A program made the translations under genes and the position numbers. 64,000 bases of DNA from Ophiura sarsii (taxonomy: Eukaryota > Echinodermata > Ophiuroidea > Amphilepidida > Ophiuridae), in assembly GCA_035610835.1 (NCBI GenBank), contig CM069443.1, forward strand, positions 86,798,690-86,862,689, in the 5' to 3' direction. Below, piece after piece: positions 36,434 to 48,355 of this stretch (its first letter is position 1; the number at the start of each line of letters is the position of its first letter). A model generated the notes under the pieces. That model saw only the letters and a list, made by a program, of their open reading frames with translations. It was not told where the DNA came from and did not search any database.

Positions 36434-37015
36434 TATACACCTAGCACCATAAGTCCCGGACCAGGTGCTTTGAGGTTGGCTAATTCAAAATAGATAATCG
36501 GTACCAACATTCTGAGATATACATTAAATAAGCAAATTTCTTCTCCGCAGTTTGATACCTCATTCAACAAAATCGAATGGATACTATGAAAGTTATGGCG
36601 ATTTCAATGACCGCTTATAACAACAGCAAAGTTGCACTAGGTATAGGAAATCATTGATTTGTGTGTGATTATTGTCATAACTCTGTGCTATCAGTATGCT
36701 GGAGTGATAAACCGCAATTTGACTAGCTGTGAAGAATGAAAGTCTTTGCTATCTTTACACACACATTTTCAGTGTGTAATCACACACAAATCAATGATTT
36801 CCTATACCTAGTGCAACTTTGCTGTTGTTATGCGCGGTCATTGAAACCGCCATAACTTAAAAAGCATCCATTCGATTTTGTCGAATGAGGTATCAAACTG
36901 CGGAGAAGAAATTTGCTCATTTAATGTATATCTCAGAATGTTGGTACCGTTTATATATTTTAAAATTAGCCAACCTCAAAGCGCCTGGTCTGGGACTTTT
37001 GTTGCTAGGTGTATA
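36434..37015. mobile_element. Fold-back element with about 238-bp arms
   Basis: Left arm 36434-36671 starts TATACACCTAGCACCATAAG. Right arm 36777-37015 is its reverse complement, at roughly 90% identity by eye; both include GCGGAGAAGAAATTTGCTCA-type sequence. The loop is about 105 bp. Its right tip abuts the MITE at 37014. Confidence 0.85.
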
Positions 37016-37231
37016 TAGTTTGATCAGTTTCAAATTGGCAAAGCCTCCTTACAGCAGCGAATGAATACAGAAGGATGATAGCATGTGTGAAGACAACAAG
37101 TGCACTGTGCATCATATGTGTGACGCCTGCATGAGACCAAAACCATGTCACACATACACTTGGATTACTTATGCTCGCAGATAGATAAAAACCGAATATT
37201 TCTTGCCAATTTGGAACTGATTAAACTATAG
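37014..37231 (+). mobile_element. MITE, TATAGTTTGATCAGTTCC family, copy 3
   Basis: Left TATAGTTTGATCAGTTTCAA, right TTGGAACTGATTAAACTATA. Shares interior ATGAATACAGAAGGA and GATAAAAACCGAATATT with copies 1 and 2. Its TATA overlaps the tip of the fold-back at 36434-37015. Confidence 0.8.
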
Positions 37232-37300
37232 TAGAGAAGTATGTTGAGTACTCAGGGTCGTTAGGGTTAATTGAACAAGAAAAAGGCGTTTGTCTCATAA

Positions 37301-37714
37301 GGCCAAACAAATATATATGTTGTGTTGCCCTCAAGTGCCAAAAAATTTAATTCGGGTCGGTCGGTCGGATTTTTTTTCTTTTTTTTTCAAATTTTTTTCA
37401 ATTTTTTTTTTTCTTCATTTTTTTTTTGGCTGAAAAATATATGGTTTATGTCAAGACAAAATTGGTATGCCCATATGTCAATTTAACTGTGACAATAGTC
37501 TAAAAAACATTTATTTAGGCTTATTTATTCATTTCCAGCAAGAAATAGTAACATTTAGACACTTTTAATCAAATTTAAATCTAAAAAAATAATTTTAAAA
37601 AATTGAAAAATAATTTTGAAAAATAATTTTGAAGAAGAAAAAAAATGCGACCCTAGTTTTTACGATTTTAGGGTCGGTCGCTGAGGGCAACACAACTCTT
37701 TTTTGTTGTTGGCC
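37301..37714. mobile_element. Harbinger-like MITE with TAA target duplication
   Basis: TAA at 37298-37300 and 37715-37717. Ends GGCCAAACAAAT ... GTTGTGTTGCCCTCA / TGAGGGCAACACAAC ... TTGTTGTTGGCC. Interior GGGTCGGTCGGTCGG followed by T/A tracts; AGGGTCGGTCGC near the right end. Confidence 0.85.
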
Positions 37715-37886
37715 TAACTAGGCTGCGAATTGAACCCAGGTCACCTGCGTGGAAGTCTACATAAGCAAGCCACAGAGTCAGCTTTGATAATCTCAAGATT
37801 TTGGTCTACATATGATAGCCTGCTTGATCATGCCACAAGACAGACTGTATAGAGCAATATTATTTAGTACTAAGGGTCGTTAGGGT
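37715..37886 (-). repeat. tRNA-like sequence between two GGGTCGTTAGGGTTAAT repeats
   Basis: On the minus strand TGTGGCTTGCTTATGTAGAC (A-box-like) and CCTGGGTTCAATTCGCAG (B box GGTTCAATTC) are spaced like a tRNA. AGGGTCGTTAGGGTTAAT occurs at about 37255 and 37867, flanking this unit plus the MITE at 37301. Confidence 0.5.
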
Positions 37887-38058
37887 TAATGAATTATTAT
37901 CAAACATTGTTCACACAGCAGCTTCCTTTTCGAATCACAAATCACTAATCAGCTCAATACAATACTATTTCAACAAGGCCATGCATATAAAAACAATGAC
38001 AGGAAGATGATGCCAATCCTACAATAATGAAAACCACTGGTACTGTGGCTTCCATACA

Positions 38059-38476
38059 TTAATACTTTCCACGTTGCTACTGTAAACATGGACATTTTCG
38101 CGCCACATTCATTTTCGCGCTCCAAGCAGCTACCGCGAAAATAAAAAAACACACTAGCATATTTATTTTGTGTGGAAGTCTATGTAATGAACTTTCAAAT
38201 CGCAAATTTAAAAACAAGCGAAATGGCTGAAAATCGGCAAAGCGCGAAAATGTAATCGCACGAATATTACCACTTTAACAGTATTATATTTACCATATAT
38301 ATATATACAAAACAGATTGTTCAGAAACCTTTCCCAACTTTTGAAGTCTTATCTCAAGACTTACTGAAACAATACTCCAAATATTCCAAATATGGTGATG
38401 AAATTCAATAATTTCGACAGTTTTGATACATCTTGTGAAATTTTGGTACTGTCGTCTGCCGCGTGGAAAGTGTTAA
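38059..38476 (+). mobile_element. TTAA-flanked MITE (CACTTTCCACGCGGC family), copy 1, split by a nested MITE
   Basis: Left TTAATACTTTCCACGTTGC, right GCCGCGTGGAAAGTGTTAA. The interior resumes at about 38284 with TTACCATATA...AAACAGATTGTTCAGAAAC, matching copies at 47698 and 53344. TTAA at both tips fits piggyBac-like transposition. Confidence 0.75.
38078..38283 (+). mobile_element. MITE with TACTGTAAA...TTTTCGCG ends, nested copy
   Basis: Left TACTGTAAACATGGACATTT then TCGCG; the complement of the right end is TACTGTTAAAGTGGTAATAT then TCGTGCGATTACATTTTCGCG. Inserted inside the TTAA-flanked MITE at 38059-38476. A second, inverted copy is at 46138-46315. Confidence 0.75.
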
Positions 38477-40690
38477 CCATAGCACTTCTCTTGCTACGCA
38501 GGAGAATATTATTGTTGATTGTTAGATTATGATTTTATCCATACTGTCGTAGCTTGCGGCTAGCTACTGCAATAACACATTTTGTGCGTAATTTTACCTG
38601 TTTTATCATTTGCAACTTAAAGAGATCCCTGATCTCACAGGCATCAGTGTGTGCTTTTATACAAAGTAGGCTGAAAATGAATGGATGGGTAATTAATGTC
38701 CCTCCCCTTCACTAAAATCACAGAAATTTGAATTTTTCTGGTTTGCTCTGACTTCATCCAACCCAGCGCCGCAAACAAATATTTGTCCAAAGTTAAAGAA
38801 TATTCAAAGGAAAAAATAAATAATATAAAGGTACAAAATAGGAGGAAGCACCTCAAAATCAACAATTCACATTTGAGAAAATAAGAAACTCTCATTCATC
38901 AAATATGTTTGAGTAATTTTAAATATTTCATTATCGTTTCCCTTTTTGGTTGGCGGGGCAACCGCCAACCTTATAGCATCAGATTGCATATTCTTGGACA
39001 TTTAGGTCTTTCTACATATACATGGAGGCTGCCATTTTGTTTTTAGTATATGGAAAATTGTCTAAATTATTTTGCAGTCTTTGTAAATTACATGTACCTA
39101 TGCAGTTTTTATTTTAACAGTCCTGCAGTCTGTGATGGAGTCAAAGCTATATTTGTTTAGCCTTGATGATTCAATCATCAGAGAGATGTTATTAGACTCC
39201 CAACAGAGAGATATAATAGCTTATCTTGTTTGACTAAAGAGAAATCTCCCAACTGTCCAGATGTTATACACATTACAATTGTGGTCTCAGATACTACTGA
39301 AAAGCTCAGAGTGTCTGGCTAGGATTGGTGAAATTGTCATGCTCACAAGCTTTTAGTATTTTTATTAGACATTATTAGAAAGGTGTACATTTGTAAACAT
39401 TTCATGATGAAAAATGTGGGTTCTTCTGCATCACGAACATTAAATGCCGCGAAAAAATAGTGCTTGCTTTAGAATAAACCTACCGTATGTGTCCTTGTTG
39501 GGTAGCACTGCATTACATAATGATATGGTGAACTGTCACTACAAATACTCTGTACACATCATGTTCTGGTGATCACTCCATTTCCATGGGAAACCGAGGA
39601 TTTTTTAGTTGGGGCTTTAATGAGTTGCGGATGTCATATATACCTAGATTGTTCTTCAGATGGTACCCCCCTCCATGCACAAACATCAACTTTATTGGTT
39701 TCCTGTACTATTTTTAGACTGTTGTGTTTTGATTTGGGGTGTTTTTTTGTTTGAAAGATACATACACCATATCCCTGGTATTTTGGTATGCAACAGAATG
39801 AACAGATGCTTCAGAAAATGGTTACAAAACATGATTCTTTCTCTTGGATCGCCCCCATTCCATTTCAATGGAATTTTTTCTATAATAAACAAATAAATTC
39901 TACTTCAACCATAGTTTTACTAACGAATATTGGCCATATTAAATTGAATATAATTCTAATCAAATTAATTGAATATATATGACATATTTAAAACTTAAAT
40001 TGAATGTAAAATTTATTCATTTGTATATTTCTATATTTACTTATTTACTTTTTATATTATTAATTATCTACATAATTATTCATTTATTTATTTAATCATT
40101 TTTTATTTATTAATGTTTTCTCATGTTTATTTGTTTTAATTTCTTTATTTTATAAGTAATTTTTAATATTTTAATTTTTAATATGCGTGTATTTATGTAT
40201 TGATTCATTAGTTTATTGATTCATTTATTTTCGATTAAAAATGTAATTTTCGATTTATATTATTATTTATTAACAAAATGATTCAACTATTTATTTAAAA
40301 GTATTTTTAAAAAAATACTCATTTATTTATTTCTACATTTATTTATGTATTGATCAAATAAATTGAATACATGACATATATTTTAAACTTAAATTGAATG
40401 TTAAAACCGTGTTTATCACTAAACTATGGCTGTAATTTATATTGCTTTCTAGTAATGCCATGCAAGAATCTTGCACAATTATCATCTATGCGCTTGCTTC
40501 TTCTGCCACATAATTTTAGCAACTAAAAGCCGTATTTACAAATGTTGCTATTTTTGCTCTTTCTATTTGCCTTATATCGCAATTTCCTTTTGACCGCCAA
40601 CTTTCCATTTTAATGGAATTTTTATTACCCAGTAGTACTGGGAGACCAAGTCAGTTGCTCCCTCTAAATTCTTGCCCTGTCTGTCATACC
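38477..40690. other. No gene; hairpin and AT-rich tract
   Basis: 38948-38970 is a perfect 9-bp hairpin (GGTTGGCGG-GGCAA-CCGCCAACC). 39977-40400 is extremely AT-rich (ATTTATTT runs), bracketed by direct repeats sharing CTTAAATTGAATGT (about 39993 and 40388). No domain in the short frames. Confidence 0.5.
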
Positions 40691-41055
40691 CAGCGTTCAA
40701 ATTAAGGGGTAATACAGGCGCCCTGACGCTCAAAACTGCCGTCGGAAAACCTAATATTCAAGGTGGTCGGACCATACTAAAAATAAAAAATAAAAAATGG
40801 TGGTTGTTTTGTTGTTTTTTTAATATTTTTTTTCCAAGTCCAAAAGTATAATTTGTTATTGATGCAATGATTTGTTAAGAAGTTACAAGCAACGTTTAAA
40901 GTTAAAATGGCGGATAATCTGCTTTCATTTGTTGATACCTCTGAAATTCCCAAGAAATCTTGACTTTGGTGAACCAAAAATGTTGGTGGATAACCTGATC
41001 TCATATCATGGTTATCCGCCGGATAACCTGATTTCCCCCCTTAATTTGAACACTG
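40691..41055. mobile_element. hAT-like MITE with perfect 8-bp target duplication
   Basis: GTCATACC at 40683-40690 and 41056-41063. Ends CAGCGTTCAAATTAAGGGG / complement CAGTGTTCAAATTAAGGGG (one mismatch). 8-bp duplications and CAG-type tips are the hAT signature. 365 bp, no transposase; interior repeats GGATAACCTGAT twice. Confidence 0.9.
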
Positions 41056-42044
41056 GTCATACCCCAAATGAGTTTTGTTTTCCCCTCAACAGTCCCCCCT
41101 TCAAATGACTAGCTTGCCCTTCCTGTCACAACCTATGACCAGAGTCCCCTCATTGGAAATCCTGGTTTATATGACTGGTTTTGTTCAAAAAATGACAAAT
41201 ATGGGCCCATGTGAATGAAAACTGTCAATTTTGAATTGTTATCGTTGATTTCTTGTATTAAAGCCTAGATAAGGAAATCGGTGCGTCCTGTTGGGATGTC
41301 TAGCCCTATACACTACTATAATACTAGTATACACTGCGTACCTTCATGGAATGACCTATCATTCGTGTATTTAGCTCTATATCTTGGGATATAGTGTTTT
41401 CTGAAGGTACATGTAGCTCTATTAGCTGAGTTAACATTTAGATTTCCTTTAAAATCAAATATGTTTTAGCCCATGGTCTGAAGATTCTGGAACTGAACAT
41501 TTTATTTCAATCGGACATTCGGTTGCTGAGATATGTTAGGTCAAAGGTGCATAACACCAACAACTTTATTTTTATTTTCTATATGTTCAATTCCAGTTAC
41601 CAGGTAACTTCCTAATTATGTCTAATTATGTATGCATTAAATATGCAAAGTAAAGTTTGTGGATAGATGAGATGAGCTATATATGATGATGTGACTTGGT
41701 ACATGGGTAAGTATTCTTGGAGAGATTGAAACGTACGTTGGCCTTTGGCTACTTTCCATTTGCATAATTAATTAGGCCCACTTATCAAAATGCGGGTCTA
41801 CATATCTTCCACATTAAAACACACCTAAAAGGACACATTCCGAGAAACCTTCTCTCCTCTGGTTACATTTTGTGGCATATTTGCTACCTACAACCAATCA
41901 AAGAAGGATATATAACTTTACAATTAAATCCTATTTTAAGCCTATGAACGGTCATTGTATATCAGATTATTTGCTATGATGTTGCAAACAACACCCTCAC
42001 TGTTTACACCAACTGACATGCCTGCAATACATATGTTCACTGTT
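41056..42044. other. No recognised feature
   Basis: AT-rich, non-coding. Short frames only. Confidence 0.5.
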
Positions 42045-42225
42045 GCGGCAAAAAGGTGCAGTTGTCCGTAAAATGAATTTTGAGATATTGAAGGCATTAT
42101 AGGCATGGAAAAACAAAGAAAATAAAGACAATTTTACCTTTGTTTTTCTTCATAAAATCAGAAAGCTGTATTCAATCTTACCCAAAAAGGTGTCACTTTT
42201 GAGAGACAACTGCACCTTTTGCTGC
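42045..42225. mobile_element. Small MITE with GCAAAAGGTGCAGTTGTC ends
   Basis: Left GCGGCAAAAAGGTGCAGTTG, complement of right GCAGCAAAAGGTGCAGTTGTC. About 180 bp, non-coding. Confidence 0.75.
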
Positions 42226-42317
42226 CACATAGGCTGGGCTTCTACCCTGGGCAATATTTGTTCATCTGATTGTAAATAAAATTTTTACGATAATAGATGC
42301 ATGCAATTGATAATAGT

Positions 42318-43567
42318 CACGTTTTAACCCTAACCCCGGTTTAGAGTTTCACGATTTTCGAGGAAAAAACGCCAACTAAATCTCCGGGAACCTGCCGGGA
42401 TTCGATCCGGGACCCTCCGTTATCAAGCCCCACGTCCCAACCACTAAGCCACGGCCCTCAGCTACACATTTGCGCAGTATATTGCGCTCACTATATAGGC
42501 TCGGTTGACTACGTCATCGAAAACCGACGGTGCATGCGTTTGGAGAGGGACTTAGTATTAGCATTTTTTAGCACTCAGGGGGGTTATGGTTAATAGAACA
42601 TAAAAAAACAAAAAACTAAATGTTACCATAACCCTAACCCCGGTTTAGGGTTTTTGACCGGGATCACAATTTTCGAGGAAAAAAGGCCAACTAAATCTCC
42701 GGGAACCTGCCAGGATTCGATCCGGGGACCCTCCGTTATCAAGCCCCACGTCCCAACCACTAAGCCACGGCCCTCAGCTACACATTTGCGCAGTATACTG
42801 CGCTCACTATATAGGCTCGGTTGACTACGTCATCGAAAACCGACGGTGCATGCGTTTGGAGAGGGACTTAGTATTAGCATTTTTTAGCACTCAGGGGGGT
42901 TATGGTTAATAGAACATAAAAAAACAAAAAACTAAATGTTACCATAACCCTAACCCCGGTTTAGGGTTTTTGACCGGGATCACGATTTTCGAGGAAAAAA
43001 GGCCAACTAAATCTCCGGGAACCTGCCGGGATTCGATCCGGGGACCCTCCGTTCTCAAGCCCAAGCCCCACGTCTCAACCACTAAGCCACGGCCCTCAGC
43101 TACACATTCGCGCAGTATACTGCGCTCACTATATAGGCTGGGTTGACTACGTCATCGAAAACCGATGGCGCATGCGTTTGGAGAGGGACTTAGGATTAGC
43201 ATTTTTTAGCACTCAGGGGGGTTATGGTTAATAGAACATAAAAAAACTAAAAACTAAATGTTACCATAACCCTAACCCCGGTTTAGGGTTTTTGACCGGG
43301 ATCACGATTTTCGAGGAAAAAAGGCCAACTAAATCTCCGGGAACCTGCCGGGATTCGATCCGGGGACCCTCCGTTATCAAGCCCCACGTCCCAACCACTA
43401 AGCCACGGCCCTCAGCTACACATTTGCGCAGTATACTGCGCTCACTATATAGGCTCGGTTGACTACGTCATCGAAAACCGACGGTGCATGCGTTTGGAGA
43501 GGGACTTAGGGATTAGCATTTTTTAGCACTCGGGGGGGGGGGGGGGGGGGGGGGGTTAGGGTTAACA
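42318..43567 (-). mobile_element. Tandem array of four tRNA-like units (about 305-323 bp) with telomere-like junctions
   Basis: Units begin at TAACCCTAACCCCGG (42324, 42629, 42944, 43267); the array ends GGGGTTAGGGTTAAC. On the minus strand each unit has GGGCCGTGGCTTAGTGGTTG (good A box, TGGCTTAGTGG) and CCGGATCGAATCCCGG (B box, one change from consensus) at tRNA spacing. Units are nearly identical, which suggests recent amplification. No protein frame. Confidence 0.8.
43532..43555 (+). repeat. Poly-G tract (24 bp)
   Basis: In the last tRNA-like unit the GGGGGG of the other units (CTCAGGGGGGTTATGG) has expanded to 24 G. Confidence 0.95.
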
Positions 43568-45497
43568 CAGGATACTGAGACAGCAGTTGCGGGAAGTTGA
43601 CTTTTCATCAGCTAAATATTCAAATACAACCATTGGACAGCTCAAATAACTATTCTTCTATATAAACGTGAAAACAAAAATCATAAAAGTTGTTTATTTT
43701 CGACAGACCATGTGTTTAAGGCCTCGCAACCACACTTTTATTCAAATGGAATGGGAATGAAAATGTCGCCAATTGGCGATTTATGGCACTCTAAATGTTG
43801 CCTCACGGGTTCATACTGGTCCGGTCTGTGCTTGCCACAGTGGATTGTTCTTGCACACGGTCCTAGAATGATGTTAAATTTTCTGTGATCCATGGTTCCC
43901 CAGTTTCATCTTTGTTTATCTTGGTTTCAGAGATGGCATCAAGTTTGCTTTCAGTTTTGAGGTTAAGGAGGTGCCCTTGCTGTCGGACGTCATCTTTAAC
44001 ACTTCATCGGCTCGCTTTTTTCACTTACATTTGTTGAGGAGAGGTATCATTGCATTGGTCACCTTGACGCCGTTTCTCGTAAAAAATAACAATGAGATGT
44101 ATGTATTCTATTTCTTTTGGAAAGTACCTAGAGATACTTATTCAAGATCTTTACTTTCATTATTGAGGTTTGTGCATGGCCATTTGGGAGTTATTTTACC
44201 CTTTGAAGTTCACACAGATTTCTTTGGCATAGTGATGTTGTAAAATTAGAATTTCAACATTCATATCAATGATATGATTTTGATTGTATGTAATAGCTGT
44301 AAAACGTCTCACCAAATGTTTACCACAAGTGAATCCAGGATGAGCCTGGTCATCAGCATCCCCTCACCCTCCTCATCATAGCCATCCCTGCTCCAGCGGT
44401 CTTTTGCCATACCAGGGTCTATCAGCAATCATAGAATAGGGAACTTCGCAACGGATCGAGGGACAATATTTTGACATTGTGATTTCTGTGCCTAGATTCG
44501 TGAATGGGGGATTTCTGAATTTGCGTTTTTTAGCGCTGGGGGAAAGTACATGTATGCGTAAATAGGAATTAAGGAAGATATTAAAAACGTTGATTTCCGT
44601 ATTCAGGGAGAGATTTCACAGGCCTGTAATGATGACAGGACAAGAGACAAAAGGTAGGAAAATGCAGAATAAAATATCATATAACAAAATCAAGACCATT
44701 TGGGGTTTGAGGTGGGATTTGTTTTTGCATTTTGTGTCAATCTTGACCATGCATCATCCTGATTGGTCAATCGTGAAATCATCACGCGCATGCATAGTTG
44801 TTCACGCATTTCATGCATCTGGACGCACCTCGGAGGACAACAACAAAACATGCTCGTGTAAAATAGAATTTCGTCTATAGCATTATGCCAGTGACTTTTT
44901 AATGCCCCATGTTGAAAGTGGATGCGGCATGCAATGGTCTTTCCATAACCGTGCCAAAAAGTGCTCCTTGTGCCCGGCAGCAAAACATGATATTAGCACT
45001 CTTCAGTTGATTCAATCAAGTATGGGTCCATACACGTCCGCCTGTGTTGAAGGAGTCGCTCGCACAGACCCACTCAGATCTTGAATCTGATGTTATTGTA
45101 AGAGTGAAACGTGTCTATACAACAAACAAATGTAGAATATTTGGGCTATATTCAAGATTCAAATGACATTTGTGGTTGCAGCATTTGCAACGGTGCTTGA
45201 TGGTACAGTTTCTGACAGAGGGTTTGATATTGGGAAATAATCAGGCCGTTAAAGTAGTTGGGTGAGAGAAGTCGAACTTGTTTTGGGTTTAGGATTTTTT
45301 TTGAAGAGGGGTGAGGGGTGGGGGAAAAATGGTACAATATGTGATGCCCAGAAACATAAAAACACATCCATCCTGTGCTACTTCTTCAAAATACCATTCA
45401 ATGTATAAATTTTCATTTCCCTCAAAATTAACCAAATATAGGTATGTGATTCTATGCTAGAGCTGAACCAATGCTTCCAGTGGTGTAGCTAGGGGGA

Positions 45498-45499
<2 letters not shown>
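43568..45499. other. No recognised gene
   Basis: Frames at 43971-44243 and 44590-44983 show no domain or splice support. CAGTGGTGTAGCTAGGGGG at 45479 resembles the CAGTGGCGTA end of the hAT-like element at 55840 and may be a lone end. Confidence 0.45.

Positions 45500-45528
<29 letters not shown>
45500..45528 (+). repeat. Poly-C tract (29 bp)
   Basis: Uninterrupted run of C next to the possible hAT-like end. Confidence 0.95.
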
Positions 45529-46137
45529 GACAGAAAAACATTTACCAACAATTCCTAGCGGTACTACTTAGCCGTCATTACTTCCTACATTAATTGTTGA
45601 TCATGAACTTTCGACAGTACAAATTACTCCTTTTGAAAGGGCTCATTAGAACACTCTAAAACATCATATTGGCCCAATGACAGAAATAAAACATCATCAT
45701 ATCGGCAAGGGAAAACCTCATCGGTTCAGCTATATCAGAGACAAACTGTCATGTAAACTTGTAAAGTATTGATCTGTCACTGGATACCTACATACCAACA
45801 TCTCATTCCTATTTCAGATGGGATGAGGTATAACCATAATGGCACGCCCCTACCAACAAGAAATTGCCCCCCTCCTCTCCCCTCCCAGCTAAAATCCATT
45901 CTTAACCTCTAATGATAACAAATTAACACTCTACAAAAAACTGGAATTTTCTCATTTCTGACATATGATCCATGTTATGCTCAAAAACAAAAATACAATT
46001 GCCTTCTCATCCATGTAGTCAACGAAAATGGGTTATCTTGAGGAAATTTGCCATTTCATTGAATTATTCCAAATGTCAAGAATACATCAAAAAGTATACA
46101 CATTTTCATATTGCTAGTAAATTGATACACATTTTCA
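45529..46137. other. No recognised feature
   Basis: AT-rich, non-coding. Confidence 0.5.
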
Positions 46138-46315
46138 TACTGAAAAAGTGGGAATTTTCGTGCGATTACATTTTCGCGCTTTGCTGATTTTCGGCAATTT
46201 TGCTTGTTTTTAATTTGTGATTTACAAGTTCATTGCATTGACTTATACACCAAAAACATATATTCGTGTTTTATTTTTCACGGTAGCTGCTTGGAAAATG
46301 TCCACGTTTACAGTA
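46138..46315 (-). mobile_element. MITE with TACTGTAAA...TTTTCGCG ends, inverted copy
   Basis: Left TACTGAAAAAGTGGGAATTT then TCGTGCGATTACATTTTCGCG, right GGAAAATGTCCACGTTTACAGTA. This is the reverse complement arrangement of 38078-38283. Confidence 0.75.
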
Positions 46316-46919
46316 TTTGAGCCTTACCCCCAGGATATTTCTATAACCCTTCCCCTCAAATCTGTCTATCCCATTACCTAAACCCAGTCACAGAGATATT
46401 TCAAATAACAGTTTCAATTTATGGGCAAAGTATATACAGTATATCACCCTCACAATCAATTCACAACAATGACATTACCATTGATTCCTCCATTTTTTAA
46501 TCAAATTGCTCTGCACTCGCTCCCATTATGAAAATTACCCTATCAAATCAGTTAAATGGGAAATCGCAATCAATTGAGTAAAAAAAAAAAGTGATTCCCC
46601 GAGGGCGCATTACTGTGTAAACACTTGCGTGTCTGATCAGGCGAACGGCCAAACCAGTAAAATGGTTTATTACGTATTCAAGGCAGACTTGTCAAACAGT
46701 GAATCTGATGAGATATAGTGCATTGCTATCATGCACTGTAACTAAAGAACAGATTGACTCTCTTCTTCATCCAAAATATCACTTAGGGTTAAAAGTGCAC
46801 TTCAATGTATCTTGGGATTTCCAATCTTACAATTTACAAGAAATACAAAAATGATTTGAAATCTTTTCTGCTTTTCTAATTAACCCATGGGTATATTTCG
46901 GGATTATTTATACCACATC
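46316..46919. other. No recognised feature
   Basis: AT-rich, non-coding. Confidence 0.5.
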
Positions 46920-46924
46920 ATGCT

Positions 46925-47197
46925 CAGGCCCGTAGGAAGGGGGGGGGCGATGGTGGCGATCGCCCCCCCTTTGAAAATCTTCCCCGAAAATGTGTACACA
47001 GATGAAAAAATTTCGCGCGCTACGCGCGCATTTGTCCTCCCAAAATGCAATATTCTTTGCTACAAGCTTGTTTAGAGCCAAAATGTACCTCGATCGTGCA
47101 CAAAATAGGTGCAAATTCGAAATTTTCGACTCACAAAAATCTTCCCGTGATTTTTGGGGAAAACGCCCCCCTTTGAAAAAAGTGTCTTACGGCCCTG
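46925..47197. mobile_element. MITE with CAGGCCCGTAGGA ends
   Basis: Left CAGGCCCGTAGGAAGGGGGG, complement of right CAGGGCCGTAAGACACTTTT. ATGCT is repeated on both sides (46920-46924, 47198-47202). CGCCCCCCTTTGAAAA occurs near both ends in the same orientation, so the element has internal direct repeats as well. hAT-related tips are possible, but the duplication seen is only 5 bp. Confidence 0.7.
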
Positions 47198-47202
47198 ATG
47201 CT

Positions 47203-47697
47203 TTTACTTTGTTATCAAATATCAGCATTATATTAGTCAGTATTATGACCACTAACTCCCACTTCCACTATCGAAAGATACATGTAGGTAATCATGAATG
47301 TTTTTCACCAATATTCTAAATGAGTCATATTCTCATTTTTGTAAGGGCTTAAAAAACAATTTCTAAGATGGGGACATGAGATTGCAAAAATAACCACTTG
47401 AGCAAATGCAGTCAAATAAAATTCACCCAAAATCAACCAAATTAGTGAAAGATTTAGTTCGGGACATGAGAAAGCAAAAATCCACTTGAGCAAATGCAGT
47501 CAAATAAAATTCACCCAAAATCAACCAAATAAGTGAGAGGTTTAGTTGTTTTAAGTGTGATCTCAACTCAAGAATGTGATCAAGCAATCATGTGATTCCC
47601 AAACATATGATTTTCGATGCCCTTCTTATTACTCCTCCATCCCCCTACTGTCCTTCTTACCCATCATCTAGAGCATTCCAGAGACTTCTATACTTCT
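47203..47697. other. Short tandem duplication, no gene
   Basis: Two copies of about 80 bp: GGGACATGAGAxxGCAAAAA followed by CCACTTGAGCAAATGCAGTC and CAAATAAAATTCACCCAAAA at about 47370 and 47460. Confidence 0.6.
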
Positions 47698-48355
47698 TTA
47701 ACACTTTTCACATGGCTATTAGTTTTACCATGTACAAACAGATTTTTTATTTTTTATTTTATTTTATTCAGCATATTATCACATTATACAAAAATAGCAA
47801 TGCACGGAATACAAATATAAACTCTATTAGAACTACAAATATACATACATTTATACAGCAAAACATTTAAAATGATAACATGCCAAGGATAACCCTTTAA
47901 GCTAAAAGAAACTTATTTCCAAAGGGGTCCTTCTATTACAATTAAGAAAAGGTATGACCCTACATATATACTATAAAAACACCACATTCACTTTAAAATG
48001 GGAAATGTAAAACTAGACATTCATGTGATTCAAAGGTGAGTTTTACTATTAGCTTCTTTTTAAAAATGGATTTCAGTGAAATAGATTTAACATTGTCAGG
48101 CATCCTATTCCAATCTGTGATTGGATAGAAATGATCTGTGATTTCTGAAAATAGGTTTTCAGAAACCTTTCCCAATTTTCAACGTCTATCTCAAGGATTA
48201 CTGAACCAATACTACGCATGTTTGTACTTATTTCAATGCATTTCATGTGGTGATTCCAAATATGGTAATGAAATTCAACAATGTTGACATTTTTGAAAAC
48301 AAATGTGAAATTTTGGAATGTCTTCTGCAGACGCCTGCCGCGTGGAAAGTGTTAA
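47698..48355 (+). mobile_element. TTAA-flanked MITE (CACTTTCCACGCGGC family), copy 2, split by a LINE fragment
   Basis: Left TTAACACTTTTCACATGGC, right GCCGCGTGGAAAGTGTTAA. The body is interrupted after AAACAGATTTTT (about 47734) and resumes at about 48163 (CAGAAACCTTTCCCAATTTT). Confidence 0.75.
47735..48163 (-). mobile_element. 5'-truncated non-LTR retrotransposon (LINE) 3' end
   Basis: The minus-strand frame ending at about 47993 contains DWNRMPDNVKSISLKSIFKKKL, shown here as the pattern W-N-x-[LM]-P, S-x-x-x-F-K-x-x-L, the usual C-terminal end of LINE ORF2 reverse transcriptases. It is followed by a 3' UTR and an A-rich (AATAA-like) tail whose complement is TTATTTTATTTTATTCAGC at 47751-47772. 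Only the last roughly 45 residues remain, so it is inactive. Confidence 0.7.

Noticed and set aside
39977..40400. LTR-like direct repeats around an AT-rich tract
   Set aside because: The repeats are only about 40-60 bp and lack TG...CA ends, a primer-binding site or coding sequence between them.
43971..44243. 90-codon plus-strand frame rich in hydrophobic residues
   Set aside because: No recognisable family and no splice signals; composition follows local T-richness.
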